Origin: a bacterium
GTDB taxonomy: Bacteria; Bacillota_A; Clostridia; Lachnospirales; Lachnospiraceae
DNA length: 52,186 bases
NCBI GenBank assembly: GCA_004562915.1
Contig: SFQZ01000018.1
Coordinates: 1-52,186, forward strand
Direction of reading: 5' to 3'
Part shown: positions 24,158 through 31,046 of the stretch, piece by piece
Layout: every line of letters starts with the position of its first letter
How positions within the stretch are numbered: position 1 is the stretch's first letter
Program-made: the position numbers and the translations under genes
Notes under the pieces: generated by a model
What the model saw: only the letters and a program-made list of their open reading frames with translations
Told to the model about the DNA's origin: nothing
Databases searched by the model: none

Positions 24158-24370
24158 ATGATGCCGTTAACAATGGCTGAAACTGGTCAGGAGATCAAGA
24201 TTAGAAAAATTGGCGGAAAGGATGAGACCAGACGTTTTTTGGAAAGCCTGGGATTTGTGATGGGCGGATTCGTTACCGTTGTATCAGAAATCAATGGAAA
24301 CCTGATTGTAAAAGTGAAGGATTCGCGAGTGGCAATCAGTAAAGAAATGGCGAATAAGATTATGATCTAG
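24158..24370 (+). CDS. feoA: FeoA-family protein 1
   Basis: A 70-residue SH3-like protein that assists FeoB ferrous iron transport in the cytoplasm. 'LTMAETGQEIKIRKIGGKDETRRFLESLGFVMGG' (read in parts) matches the FeoA pattern of an initial 'G....I..I.G......L..LG...G' followed by beta strands. The start may be ATG 24158 or 24161; the ribosome binding site GCGGGTGG is only moderate. Two FeoA genes in front of FeoB are common in clostridia. The next gene begins 12 bases after its stop. Confidence 0.88.
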   Translation: MMPLTMAETGQEIKIRKIGGKDETRRFLESLGFVMGGFVTVVSEINGNLIVKVKDSRVAISKEMANKIMI

Positions 24371-24382
24371 GAGGGATGAGAA

Positions 24383-24604
24383 GTGGCTACATTAAGAGAA
24401 GCAAAGTGCGGTCAGATCGTAAAGGTTGTGAAAATTCATGGTGAGGGTGCCCTGAAGCGCAGGATCATGGATATGGGAATAACGAAGAATGTGGAAATCT
24501 ACATACGGAAAGTAGCACCGCTTGGAGATCCGGTAGAGGTAACTGTCCGGGGGTATGAGCTATCTTTGAGAAAAGCGGATGCGGAAATGGTAGAGGTACA
24601 ATAG
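24383..24604 (+). CDS. feoA: FeoA-family protein 2
   Basis: GTG 24383 follows AGGAGGGATGAG. The 73-residue product shows the FeoA signature 'KCGQIVKVVKIHGEGALKRR' and 'MGITKNVEIYIRKVAPLGDPVEVTVRGYELSLRK', more canonical than the first copy. It is a cytoplasmic SH3-like partner of FeoB. It shares the feo promoter with the first feoA, but a separate operator lies between it and feoB, so feoB may be set independently. Confidence 0.9.
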   Translation: MATLREAKCGQIVKVVKIHGEGALKRRIMDMGITKNVEIYIRKVAPLGDPVEVTVRGYELSLRKADAEMVEVQ

Positions 24605-24627
24605 TACTTATTTTTTTTGAAAATCGG

Positions 24628-24662
24628 TTAGATACAACTAAAAATGATTTGTAATGTATAAT
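24628..24662 (+). promoter_or_regulatory. DtxR-like operator and -10 element directly before feoB
   Basis: GGTTAG-ATACAA-CTAA (24626-24641) is a near-perfect operator. TATAAT follows at 24657-24662, only 17 bp before the feoB start, which would leave a very short leader that includes the GAGGGAG site. No good -35 is visible. Confidence 0.55.
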
Positions 24663-24678
24663 CAGAAAGAGGGAGAAT

Positions 24679-26853
24679 ATGAGAGTCAAAATTGCACTTG
24701 CAGGTAACCCGAACAGTGGAAAAACGACGCTGTTCAATGCGCTTACCGGATCAAACCAGTTTGTGGGTAACTGGCCGGGAGTAACGGTAGAGAAAAAGGA
24801 AGGAAAAATTAAAGGATATACAACGAAGGGTGAGGAAGCCGTACTGGTGGATCTCCCGGGTATCTATTCTTTGTCACCGTACACGCTGGAAGAAGTAGTG
24901 TCCAGAAATTTTCTGATCGGTGAAAAGCCGGATGCGATCATCAATATTATTGACGGAACGAATTTGGAAAGAAACCTGTATTTGACAACACAGCTTACGG
25001 AACTTGGCATTCCCGTAATCATCGCTGTCAATATGATGGATTTGGTAAGAAAGAATGGAGAAGAACTGAACATAGACCGTCTTTCAAAAGACACCGGCTG
25101 TAAGGTTGTTGAGATTTCCGCACTTAAGGGTGAAGGTATCGACCAACTGATTCAGCGGGCGGTTGCGATCGCGAAAAGCGGTAAAAATATACAGCCGGCA
25201 CATAAGTTTGATGGATGCGTAGAACATGCAATTGCGCATATTGAAGAGGCAATCTCGGGATATGTGGATGAAAGTATGGAACGCTGGTATGCAGTGAAAC
25301 TGTTCGAACGGGATGAAAAAGTGCGAGAAAGCCTGAAACTTTCGAAAGCACTTCTCGATCATATCGAAGAAGACATTGTAAGCTGTGAAAAAGAGATGGA
25401 GGATGATGCAGAAAGTATCATCACCGGAGAACGTTATAACTACATTGGAAGTATTATCGAAGATTGTTATAAAAAGCGTGTGAAGAAACAGATGTCGGTG
25501 TCAGATAAAATTGACAGCATCGTGACCAACCGTTTTCTGGCGCTTCCGATTTTTGCGGTTGTGATGTTTATCGTCTATTATGTGTCTGTTACTACGGTGG
25601 GAACCATTTTGACAGAATGGACCAATGATACATTGTTCGGTGAATGGATTATCCCGGCAGCACAGACCGGTCTGGAAGCCATCGGCTGTGCAGATTGGTT
25701 AACGGGTCTTTTGGTCGATGGTATTGTCAGCGGTGTTGGTGCGGTGCTTGGATTTGTTCCACAGATGCTGGTATTATTCCTTTTCCTTGCATTCCTGGAA
25801 GGCTGTGGATATATGGCACGTATCGCATTCATTATGGACCGTATATTCCGTAAATTTGGTTTATCCGGAAAATCTTTTATACCGATGCTGATTGGTACGG
25901 GATGCGGTGTTCCGGGTGTTATGGCTTCCAGAACGATTGAAAATGACAGAGACCGTAAAATGACGATCATGACAACTACTTTTATCCCTTGTGGAGCAAA
26001 ACTCCCGATTATTGCCTTGATAGCAGGTGCATTATTTGACGGGGCGGCATGGGTGGCACCAAGTGCATATTTTGTTGGAATTGCTGCAATTATCTGTTCC
26101 GGTATTATTTTAAAGAAAACGAAAATGTTTGCAGGGGATCCGGCACCATTTGTTATGGAACTTCCGGCATATCACCTTCCAACGGTAGGAAATGTACTTA
26201 GAAGTACGTGGGAGCGTGGCTGGTCCTTCATCAAGAAAGCAGGAACGATCATTCTTCTTTCTACCATCTTCGTATGGTTTGCACAGGGCTTCGGATTCGA
26301 AGGCGGAAGCTTTGGTATGGTAGAAGATATGAATAACAGTATTCTGGCAGCGATTGGCTCAGCCATTGCATGGATCTTTACACCGCTTGGATGGGGCGAC
26401 TGGAAAGCGGCCGTTGCAGCAATTACAGGACTTGTAGCGAAGGAAAATGTAGTGGGAACATTCGGTGTCCTGTACGGATTTGGAAAAGTGGCTGAAGACG
26501 GAGCAGAGATCTGGGGAAGCCTTGCCGGATCTATGACAGCAGTGGCTGCGTATTCATTCCTGGTATTCAATCTCCTGTGTGCACCTTGCTTTGCTGCGAT
26601 GGGAGCAATCAAGAGAGAGATGAACAATGTAAAATGGTTCTGGTTTGCCATTGGATATCAGACCATTCTTGCGTATGCAGCATCCCTGTGTGTATATCAG
26701 GTCGGAACTTTGATTACGGCAGGAACATTTGGAATCGGGACAGTTGTGGCATGTATTATCATTGTTGGCTTTTTGTATCTGCTGTTCCGTCCTTATAAGG
26801 AAAGCCAGAGTCTTATTGTGCCGAAAAGTGTAGCCGGTAAAATAAGAGCATAA
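24679..26853 (+). CDS. feoB: Ferrous iron transporter FeoB
   Basis: The 724-residue protein imports Fe(II) across the membrane. The N-terminal G domain has G1 GNPNSGKTT, G3 DLPGIYS and G4 NMMD, followed by a helical regulatory domain to ~275. The membrane domain has about eight to ten spans with Gate/core motifs 'FVPQMLVLFLFLAFLEGCGYMAR' and 'IGTGCGVPGVMASR', where the Cys residues conserved in FeoB are present, and 'TTFIPCGAKLPI'. The start follows GAGGGAG. It is full length. A FeoB-associated Cys-rich peptide and a Fur-like gene follow with no terminator. Confidence 0.95.
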   Translation: MRVKIALAGNPNSGKTTLFNALTGSNQFVGNWPGVTVEKKEGKIKGYTTKGEEAVLVDLPGIYSLSPYTLEEVVSRNFLIGEKPDAIINIIDGTNLERNLYLTTQLTELGIPVIIAVNMMDLVRKNGEELNIDRLSKDTGCKVVEISALKGEGIDQLIQRAVAIAKSGKNIQPAHKFDGCVEHAIAHIEEAISGYVDESMERWYAVKLFERDEKVRESLKLSKALLDHIEEDIVSCEKEMEDDAESIITGERYNYIGSIIEDCYKKRVKKQMSVSDKIDSIVTNRFLALPIFAVVMFIVYYVSVTTVGTILTEWTNDTLFGEWIIPAAQTGLEAIGCADWLTGLLVDGIVSGVGAVLGFVPQMLVLFLFLAFLEGCGYMARIAFIMDRIFRKFGLSGKSFIPMLIGTGCGVPGVMASRTIENDRDRKMTIMTTTFIPCGAKLPIIALIAGALFDGAAWVAPSAYFVGIAAIICSGIILKKTKMFAGDPAPFVMELPAYHLPTVGNVLRSTWERGWSFIKKAGTIILLSTIFVWFAQGFGFEGGSFGMVEDMNNSILAAIGSAIAWIFTPLGWGDWKAAVAAITGLVAKENVVGTFGVLYGFGKVAEDGAEIWGSLAGSMTAVAAYSFLVFNLLCAPCFAAMGAIKREMNNVKWFWFAIGYQTILAYAASLCVYQVGTLITAGTFGIGTVVACIIIVGFLYLLFRPYKESQSLIVPKSVAGKIRA

Positions 26854-26895
26854 ATAGGAATCAGTTGCAATGGATAGTAAGGAGGCACAGAGTTT

Positions 26896-27042
26896 ATGGG
26901 AACAGCAGTCATATTGGTTTTACTTTTAGGAGCAGTAGGAATGATCATACGAAGCATGATTAAGGATAAAAAAGCCGGGAAATCTTTACAGTGCGGACAA
27001 AATTGCAGTCACTGCAGCGGACATTGCCATGGAAGATCATAA
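26896..27042 (+). CDS. FeoB-associated Cys-rich membrane peptide
   Basis: A 48-residue peptide with AAGGAGG ten bases upstream. One N-terminal span (AVILVLLLGAVGMIIRSM) is followed by KDKKAGKS and the Cys/His tail CGQNCSHCSGHCHGRS. This is the FeoB-associated family pattern, thought to help iron delivery by or to FeoB. Its 3' end overlaps the Fur-like gene by 14 bp, which couples their translation. Confidence 0.85.
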   Translation: MGTAVILVLLLGAVGMIIRSMIKDKKAGKSLQCGQNCSHCSGHCHGRS

Positions 27043-27523
27043 AATAAAAAAAGAACCTCGGTTTCCCGGTCTTGGAGAAGGTGACATAGATACAAATGGT
27101 TATCAGACAGTTCCTATGCAGAAAGACTATTTGATAGAGTGTCTCAGAAAACAGGGGTTTAGAATTACAAAACAAAGGAAAATATTAATTGATATTATTC
27201 TGAACGAATGCTGCGGCTGCTGTAAAGAAGTATATATTCTTGCCGCTAAAAAAGATCCGGGAATAGGGATTGCAACAGTCTATCGAACGGTTGATGCCCT
27301 TGAAAAAATAGGGGCTTTGAAACGAGGAACCGCATATCAGTTGTGTGATCATAAAAACAGGGTGTGCCAATGCTGTCTGGTAGAGCTGGAAGACAGTTCT
27401 ACGGTTAAACTGGATTGTAACTCCATGGAAAAGGTAATTAAGAGCGGAATGCAAAACAGCGGTCTTTCTAATGGAAAAAAAGTAGTAGGAATCACATGGA
27501 TGCAGGCAGATGATCATTTGTGA
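27029..27523 (+). CDS. Atypical Cys-rich Fur-like regulator
   Basis: The 164-residue product has a Fur winged helix ('CLRKQGFRITKQRKILIDIILNE', 'IGIATVYRTVDALEKIGALKR') in the right order. Where Fur proteins have a His-containing 'H..A.EIY' metal segment it reads NECCGCCKEVYI (residues 59-70), with four Cys at 61, 62, 64 and 65. The C-terminal half is short and again Cys-rich (CQCC at 113-116, Cys130), and the HHH motif is missing. The start ATG 27029 overlaps the Cys-rich peptide; a later start at ATG 27116 is possible. An Fe-S or thiol-based sensor is conceivable; plain Fur/PerR behaviour is doubtful. Confidence 0.7.
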   Translation: MEDHKIKKEPRFPGLGEGDIDTNGYQTVPMQKDYLIECLRKQGFRITKQRKILIDIILNECCGCCKEVYILAAKKDPGIGIATVYRTVDALEKIGALKRGTAYQLCDHKNRVCQCCLVELEDSSTVKLDCNSMEKVIKSGMQNSGLSNGKKVVGITWMQADDHL

Positions 27524-27549
27524 TGGAAAAAAATTGGAGGAATATAAAT

Positions 27550-27783
27550 ATGAAATCGAATAGCAAGAATGAACTTGTAAAACTTATTTCAATTTGTGGG
27601 CAAGTTGCAGAACATAAAAGCGAAAAGTTTTTGGAATCCGGAAAAGATGAAGCTATGATTTTGTCAGCACTTTCTGAAAATGAACAGGAGCAATTGAAAG
27701 CACTTTTAGAAAAACTTCAGAAGATATGGCTGAGTGAACACGCCGATCATCACAGACATAAAAAGGAGACAGAACTTGTGTGA
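27550..27783 (+). CDS. Small helical protein with a His-rich C-terminus
   Basis: ATG 27550 follows TTGGAGG by ten bases. The 77 residues are largely helical and charged ('ALSENEQEQLKALLEKLQKIWLSEHA'), resembling the C-terminal helices of MarR-type proteins but without a DNA-binding domain. They end DHHRHKKETELV. The His cluster suggests metal binding. It lies 26 bp after the Fur-like stop at the end of the feo cluster. I do not recognise the family; a metal buffer or partner of the Fur-like protein is a guess. Confidence 0.55.
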   Translation: MKSNSKNELVKLISICGQVAEHKSEKFLESGKDEAMILSALSENEQEQLKALLEKLQKIWLSEHADHHRHKKETELV

Positions 27784-27867
27784 TTGCTATTTCTTGAAAA
27801 TTAAATATTAACAATAATCAGCTCCCTCACCCAATTAAAATGCGAGGGCACTGAAAAAGTAGATAAT

Positions 27868-27910
27868 ACCACCTATATTTGGTAAAATATAAGTATCAGA
27901 TATAGGTGGT
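27868..27910. repeat. Inverted repeat at the 5' end of the transposase fragment
   Basis: ACCACCTATAT (27868-27878) is repeated inverted as ATATAGGTGGT (27900-27910) and followed by GTTTTT just before the transposase ATG. Such hairpins are typical near the ends of IS1182-type elements and block read-through into the transposase. Confidence 0.6.
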
Positions 27911-27916
27911 GTTTTT

Positions 27917-28297
27917 ATGGTTGAACAACAGCAGAAATTAATACTAAGTCCGTACATAGATATCTACGAATTAATAATTCCAAAAGATAATCTTCTTCGT
28001 CAAATAAAAGAATTAGTTGATTTTGGATTTATTTACGATGAATTGATTGACAAATACTGTCTTGATAATGGGCGGAATGCCATTCCACCTATACGAATGT
28101 TCAAATGTCTTCTCCTAAAATCTATTTATGATTTATCAGATGTTGATGTAGTTGAACGTTCTAAATATGATATGTCTTTTAAATACTTTTTGGACATGTC
28201 ACCAGAAGACGAGGTCATAAATTCAAGTTCGTTGACTAAGTTTCGGAAGCTGCGTTTAAAGGGGAGTATATTTTGTGGCAGTAAACCTAATTCTTGA
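27917..28297 (+). pseudogene. Truncated IS1182-like transposase
   Basis: 126 residues match the N-terminal domain of IS1182-type transposases ('LILSPYIDIYELIIPKDNLLRQI', 'PPIRMFKCLLLKSIYDLSDVDVVERSKYDMSFKYFLDMSPED'), including the 'SSLTKFRK' motif at the start of the DDE region. It then runs into unrelated residues and a stop. The family's usual length is 450-550 residues, so the catalytic part is deleted. The 3' junction near 28240-28265 probably marks a deletion. Confidence 0.8.
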
Positions 28298-28407
28298 CGA
28301 ACACCTTTATACGAAATATATATTTTTCAACAAAAGATAACTTAGTTTGCTATTCAACAATCCAACCACGAATGGAAAAAGTATAAAAGAGAGGAGTGTG
28401 AGCGATA

Positions 28408-28830
28408 TTGTATACATCGGATATTGATATGACCCGTAAAAAATATGCAAAAAAATCTGTGGTGTATCTGTTTATTTCCTTGTTCTGTATTTTATTTGGT
28501 GCAGTATATGAATTGTACAGCCACGAAGGCTATTCCTACCATATGATATATGCTTTTGTGTTTCCACTTGTAGGCGGCACGCTTCTTTTTTCTATACTGG
28601 GATTAATAAAAATAAGGATCTGTTCCGGGACATTTGCCAGAAACTTCTACCATTCCGGTGTTGGAACTTTGACAGTGGGGAGCATTGTGCAGGGAATCCT
28701 GGATATCTACGGGACAACGAATATGCTGACATGCTGGTATTGGAGAATCGGCTTATTATTTATTATCCTCAGTATCGTGCTTACATTACTGGCCAGACGA
28801 GGAATTATGAAATCATGTGACAGCTTATGA
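28408..28830 (+). CDS. Four-span membrane protein of unknown function
   Basis: TTG 28408 lies 12 bases after AGAGGAG; ATG 28429 is an alternative start. The 140 residues hold about four hydrophobic spans ('SVVYLFISLFCILFGAVYELY', 'IYAFVFPLVGGTLLFSILG', 'TLTVGSIVQGILDIYG', 'IGLLFIILSIVLTLLA') and a short basic loop. It is not recognised as a specific family. It sits between the truncated transposase and the MATE remnant, so it may be a survivor in a decaying segment or a resident gene. No operator precedes it. Confidence 0.55.
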   Translation: MYTSDIDMTRKKYAKKSVVYLFISLFCILFGAVYELYSHEGYSYHMIYAFVFPLVGGTLLFSILGLIKIRICSGTFARNFYHSGVGTLTVGSIVQGILDIYGTTNMLTCWYWRIGLLFIILSIVLTLLARRGIMKSCDSL

Positions 28831-28864
28831 ATATGAAGAAAACAGATTCATTAAGATGTGTAAA

Positions 28865-28993
28865 ATGGAAAATAGAAAAGAAAACAAAATGGGTATTATG
28901 CCAGTACCAAAACTGGTAATTAGTATGTCATTGCCAATTATGGTGTCGATGCTGATAAAGAAATACATTTTCGATTCAAAGAATTTAGAATGA
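28865..28993 (+). pseudogene. N-terminal stub of a MATE-family efflux transporter
   Basis: A 42-codon frame contains 'MGIMPVPKLVISMSLPIMVSML', nearly the invariant N-terminus of clostridial MATE transporters (normally ~450 residues). It then diverges and stops at 28991-28993. The rest of the gene is absent. The sequence from 28994 to 29117 holds no gene. Confidence 0.65.
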
Positions 28994-29117
28994 ATATGTA
29001 TTTTGGGTATCAGAGCTATGTGCGTTTGTATACGCACTTATCCAAATGAAGAAAGGCTTGAAAGCGATTTCTAAATAAAAGAGAGTGATTTTAAGAAAAA
29101 ATATCAATTATCATTCT

Positions 29118-29162
29118 TTGAAAAAATAGGGTTTTGTGATAGTATAAATTAGATATAACTAA
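29118..29162 (+). promoter_or_regulatory. Promoter and DtxR-like operator of the first HMA gene
   Basis: TTGAAA (29118-29123) and TATAAA (29143-29148) are 19 bp apart. TTAG-ATATAA-CTAAC (29149-29163) follows the -10 immediately, covering the start. Confidence 0.65.
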
Positions 29163-29188
29163 CAATATAAGTAAAGGGGCTGAATCAA

Positions 29189-29542
29189 ATGGCGGATTTC
29201 GTTATTGCAGGAATTGTGATTATATTGATTATTATAGGCATACGTTCCAGTGTTAAGCACTTCAAAGGTGAGGGAGGCTGTTGTGGTGGCGGCTCTTCCG
29301 TTAAGGTGAAAAGAAAGAAACTGAAACAGGTTGTAAAGCAAAGAATAGTTATAATTGAAGGTATGACCTGTGAACACTGTCAAGCCCGTGTGGAAAGCAA
29401 ATTAAATGCGTTGGATGGTGTTTCAGCCAGGGTAAATCTGAAAAGGAAGACTGCGGTGGTTTCCATGGAGAAAGAGGTAGAGGATGAAGAGATTAAGAAG
29501 GCTATAGAGAATGCCGGATATGAGGTTATAGAAATAAGATAA
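29189..29542 (+). CDS. Membrane-tethered HMA-domain metallochaperone, copy 1
   Basis: The 117-residue protein has one N-terminal span (FVIAGIVIILIIIGI), a linker with GGCCGGGSS (Cys31-Cys32) and a basic stretch. A complete HMA domain with metal site MTCEHC (Cys61, Cys64) and a 'KTAVVSMEKEVEDEEIKKAIENAGYEV' end (read in parts) follows. The N-terminal part resembles FeoB-associated Cys-rich peptides, so it looks like such a peptide fused to a copper-chaperone-like fold. It has its own iron-type promoter. A near-identical copy of the same length lies at 51598-51951. Confidence 0.8.
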   Translation: MADFVIAGIVIILIIIGIRSSVKHFKGEGGCCGGGSSVKVKRKKLKQVVKQRIVIIEGMTCEHCQARVESKLNALDGVSARVNLKRKTAVVSMEKEVEDEEIKKAIENAGYEVIEIR

Positions 29543-29563
29543 TGAAAAAAGACTATTTATTTC

Positions 29564-29607
29564 TTGACATATCATAACATATAGAGTAACATAACAGTGT
29601 TATGTTA
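29564..29607 (+). promoter_or_regulatory. Promoter and TetR operator of the first TetR gene
   Basis: TTGACA (29564-29569), 17 bp, TAACAT (29587-29592). The perfect 21-bp palindrome TAACATAACA-G-TGTTATGTTA spans 29587-29607 over the -10 and start, as expected for autorepression. Confidence 0.8.
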
Positions 29608-29631
29608 AAACGCTGTTATGGAGGTAATAAT

Positions 29632-30258
29632 TTGAAAGAAGACAAAGAAACAAGAAATAATCTGCTTCAAAGTGCCAGAAAAGAATTTACAGAGAAAGGC
29701 TATATGAAGGCATCTCTCAGGACAATATGCAAAAATGCGGGAGTAACTACGGGGGCATTATATTTCTTTTTTAAAGATAAGGATGATTTGTTTGATGCAG
29801 TAGTTGGCGATACGATAAAAGAGCTCTACAATATGATGCAGGCACACTTTAAAGATGAGAAAAATATGGCCGTGAAAGGCGAAGATATGTTGCCAAATGC
29901 AGAAGAAAGTGCGGAGCATGAAGAGACTGCTTCACAGGTAATTCATCAAATGTATCTTCATAGAGAAGAAATTTTGCTTGTATTAACCAAAAGTCAGGGT
30001 ACAAAATATGAAAATATTGCGGATCTATTTATTGATTCGGCGGAGAATCATTATCGTCTAATGGCGGATGCGATGGCAAAACATTATCCAAAGGCAAAAA
30101 TAGATGATAAATTTATTCATTGGCTTGCCCATGAGCAGATAGATACGTTTATCTTTATGATATCTCATATAGAAACCGAACAGGATGCCTTGCCATTTAT
30201 CAGGCAGGCTGTTACCTATATGATGGCAGGATGGTATGGCATATTTTTACCAAGGTAG
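29632..30258 (+). CDS. TetR-family repressor of the adjacent ABC system
   Basis: TTG 29632 is seven bases after GGAGG; the earlier ATG at 29602 lies inside the operator. The 208 residues start with a TetR HTH (ARKEFTEKGYMKASLRTI, 'AGVTTGALYFFFKDKDDLFDAVV'). The C-terminal ligand/dimer domain is helical, with a Glu-rich insertion near residues 85-105 and a Met/His-rich stretch. Matching palindromes sit at its own promoter and ahead of the ABC ATPase gene, so it should repress both until a ligand binds. It is a paralogue of the TetR at 43766. Confidence 0.85.
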   Translation: MKEDKETRNNLLQSARKEFTEKGYMKASLRTICKNAGVTTGALYFFFKDKDDLFDAVVGDTIKELYNMMQAHFKDEKNMAVKGEDMLPNAEESAEHEETASQVIHQMYLHREEILLVLTKSQGTKYENIADLFIDSAENHYRLMADAMAKHYPKAKIDDKFIHWLAHEQIDTFIFMISHIETEQDALPFIRQAVTYMMAGWYGIFLPR

Positions 30259-30260
30259 TA

Positions 30261-30282
30261 AAGGACTGAGAAATCAGTCCTT
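30261..30282 (+). terminator. Hairpin after tetR, weak terminator
   Basis: AAGGACTGA-GAAA-TCAGTCCTT is a perfect 9-bp stem with a GNRA-like loop directly after the TetR stop. There is no T-run after it, so termination is probably partial. Confidence 0.5.
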
Positions 30283-30294
30283 AAAACATAACAT

Positions 30295-30315
30295 TTACAT
30301 AACACTGTTATGTAA
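30295..30315 (+). promoter_or_regulatory. Second TetR operator, before the ABC system
   Basis: TTACATAACA-C-TGTTATGTAA is a 21-bp palindrome almost identical to the one at 29587-29607 (both share ACATAACA-N-TGTTATGT). It lies 30 bp upstream of the ATPase start. Confidence 0.8.
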
Positions 30316-30343
30316 GATTTGAAAAATGGAAAGGAAGAGAAAG

Positions 30344-31045
30344 ATGTATTTACAAGTGAAAGACATGAAGAAAAGTTATGGCGAAGGTGGAAGCTACATA
30401 CAGGTATTAAAAGGAATTTCAACCGGAGTTGAGAAGGGAGAAATGTGTGTAATAGAAGGTACAAGTGGTTCCGGAAAGTCTACATTTCTAAACTGCATTG
30501 GTGGTCTTGATGTACTTGATTATGGCAGCATAATGGTGGATGGAATCGAAATTGTGGGAATGAAAGCAGACAAGCTTTCTGATTACAGAAGAGACAATCT
30601 GGGTTTCATTTTACAGTTTTATAATCTGATACCAAATCTTACCATTCGGGAAAATATCCAGGTGTGTGAATATTTGAGTGACAATCCTCTTGACATGGAT
30701 GAACTTCTGGATGTACTTGGGCTTACGGAACATCAGAACAAGTTTCCGTCTCAGCTTTCCGGGGGACAGCAGCAAAGATGTGCCATTGCAAGAGCACTTG
30801 TCAAAAATCCGAAGCTTCTGTTATGTGATGAACCAACGGGAGCACTTGATTCTGAGACTTCAAGAGATATTCTTTCGCTTTTGGAAAAGATCAATGAAAA
30901 ATATGGTACTACTATGCTGATTGTTACCCATAATCATTCCATTCGAAATATGGTGCATAAGGTAATTCGAATCAAAGACGGTCAGATCAGCAGGGAATAT
31001 TACAATGAGACAAGAGTGCCTGCCATGGAACTGGAGGATTTGTAA
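30344..31045 (+). CDS. MacB/LolD-type ABC transporter ATPase
   Basis: ATG 30344 follows AAGGAAGAG. The 233 residues show Walker A GTSGSGKST, Q-loop in LQFYNL, signature LSGGQQQR, Walker B LLLCDEPTGALD and H-loop VTHNHS. It belongs to the group that pairs with FtsX/MacB-type permeases for efflux of peptides, lipids or antimicrobials. The permease gene begins one base after its stop. It is controlled by the TetR pair of palindromes and is a paralogue of the ATPase at 48014. Confidence 0.9.
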   Translation: MYLQVKDMKKSYGEGGSYIQVLKGISTGVEKGEMCVIEGTSGSGKSTFLNCIGGLDVLDYGSIMVDGIEIVGMKADKLSDYRRDNLGFILQFYNLIPNLTIRENIQVCEYLSDNPLDMDELLDVLGLTEHQNKFPSQLSGGQQQRCAIARALVKNPKLLLCDEPTGALDSETSRDILSLLEKINEKYGTTMLIVTHNHSIRNMVHKVIRIKDGQISREYYNETRVPAMELEDL

Positions 31046-31046
31046 T

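Noticed and set aside
29602..29631. ATG at 29602 as start of the first TetR gene
   Set aside because: It lies within the operator and the predicted transcription start; TTG 29632 has a proper GGAGG.
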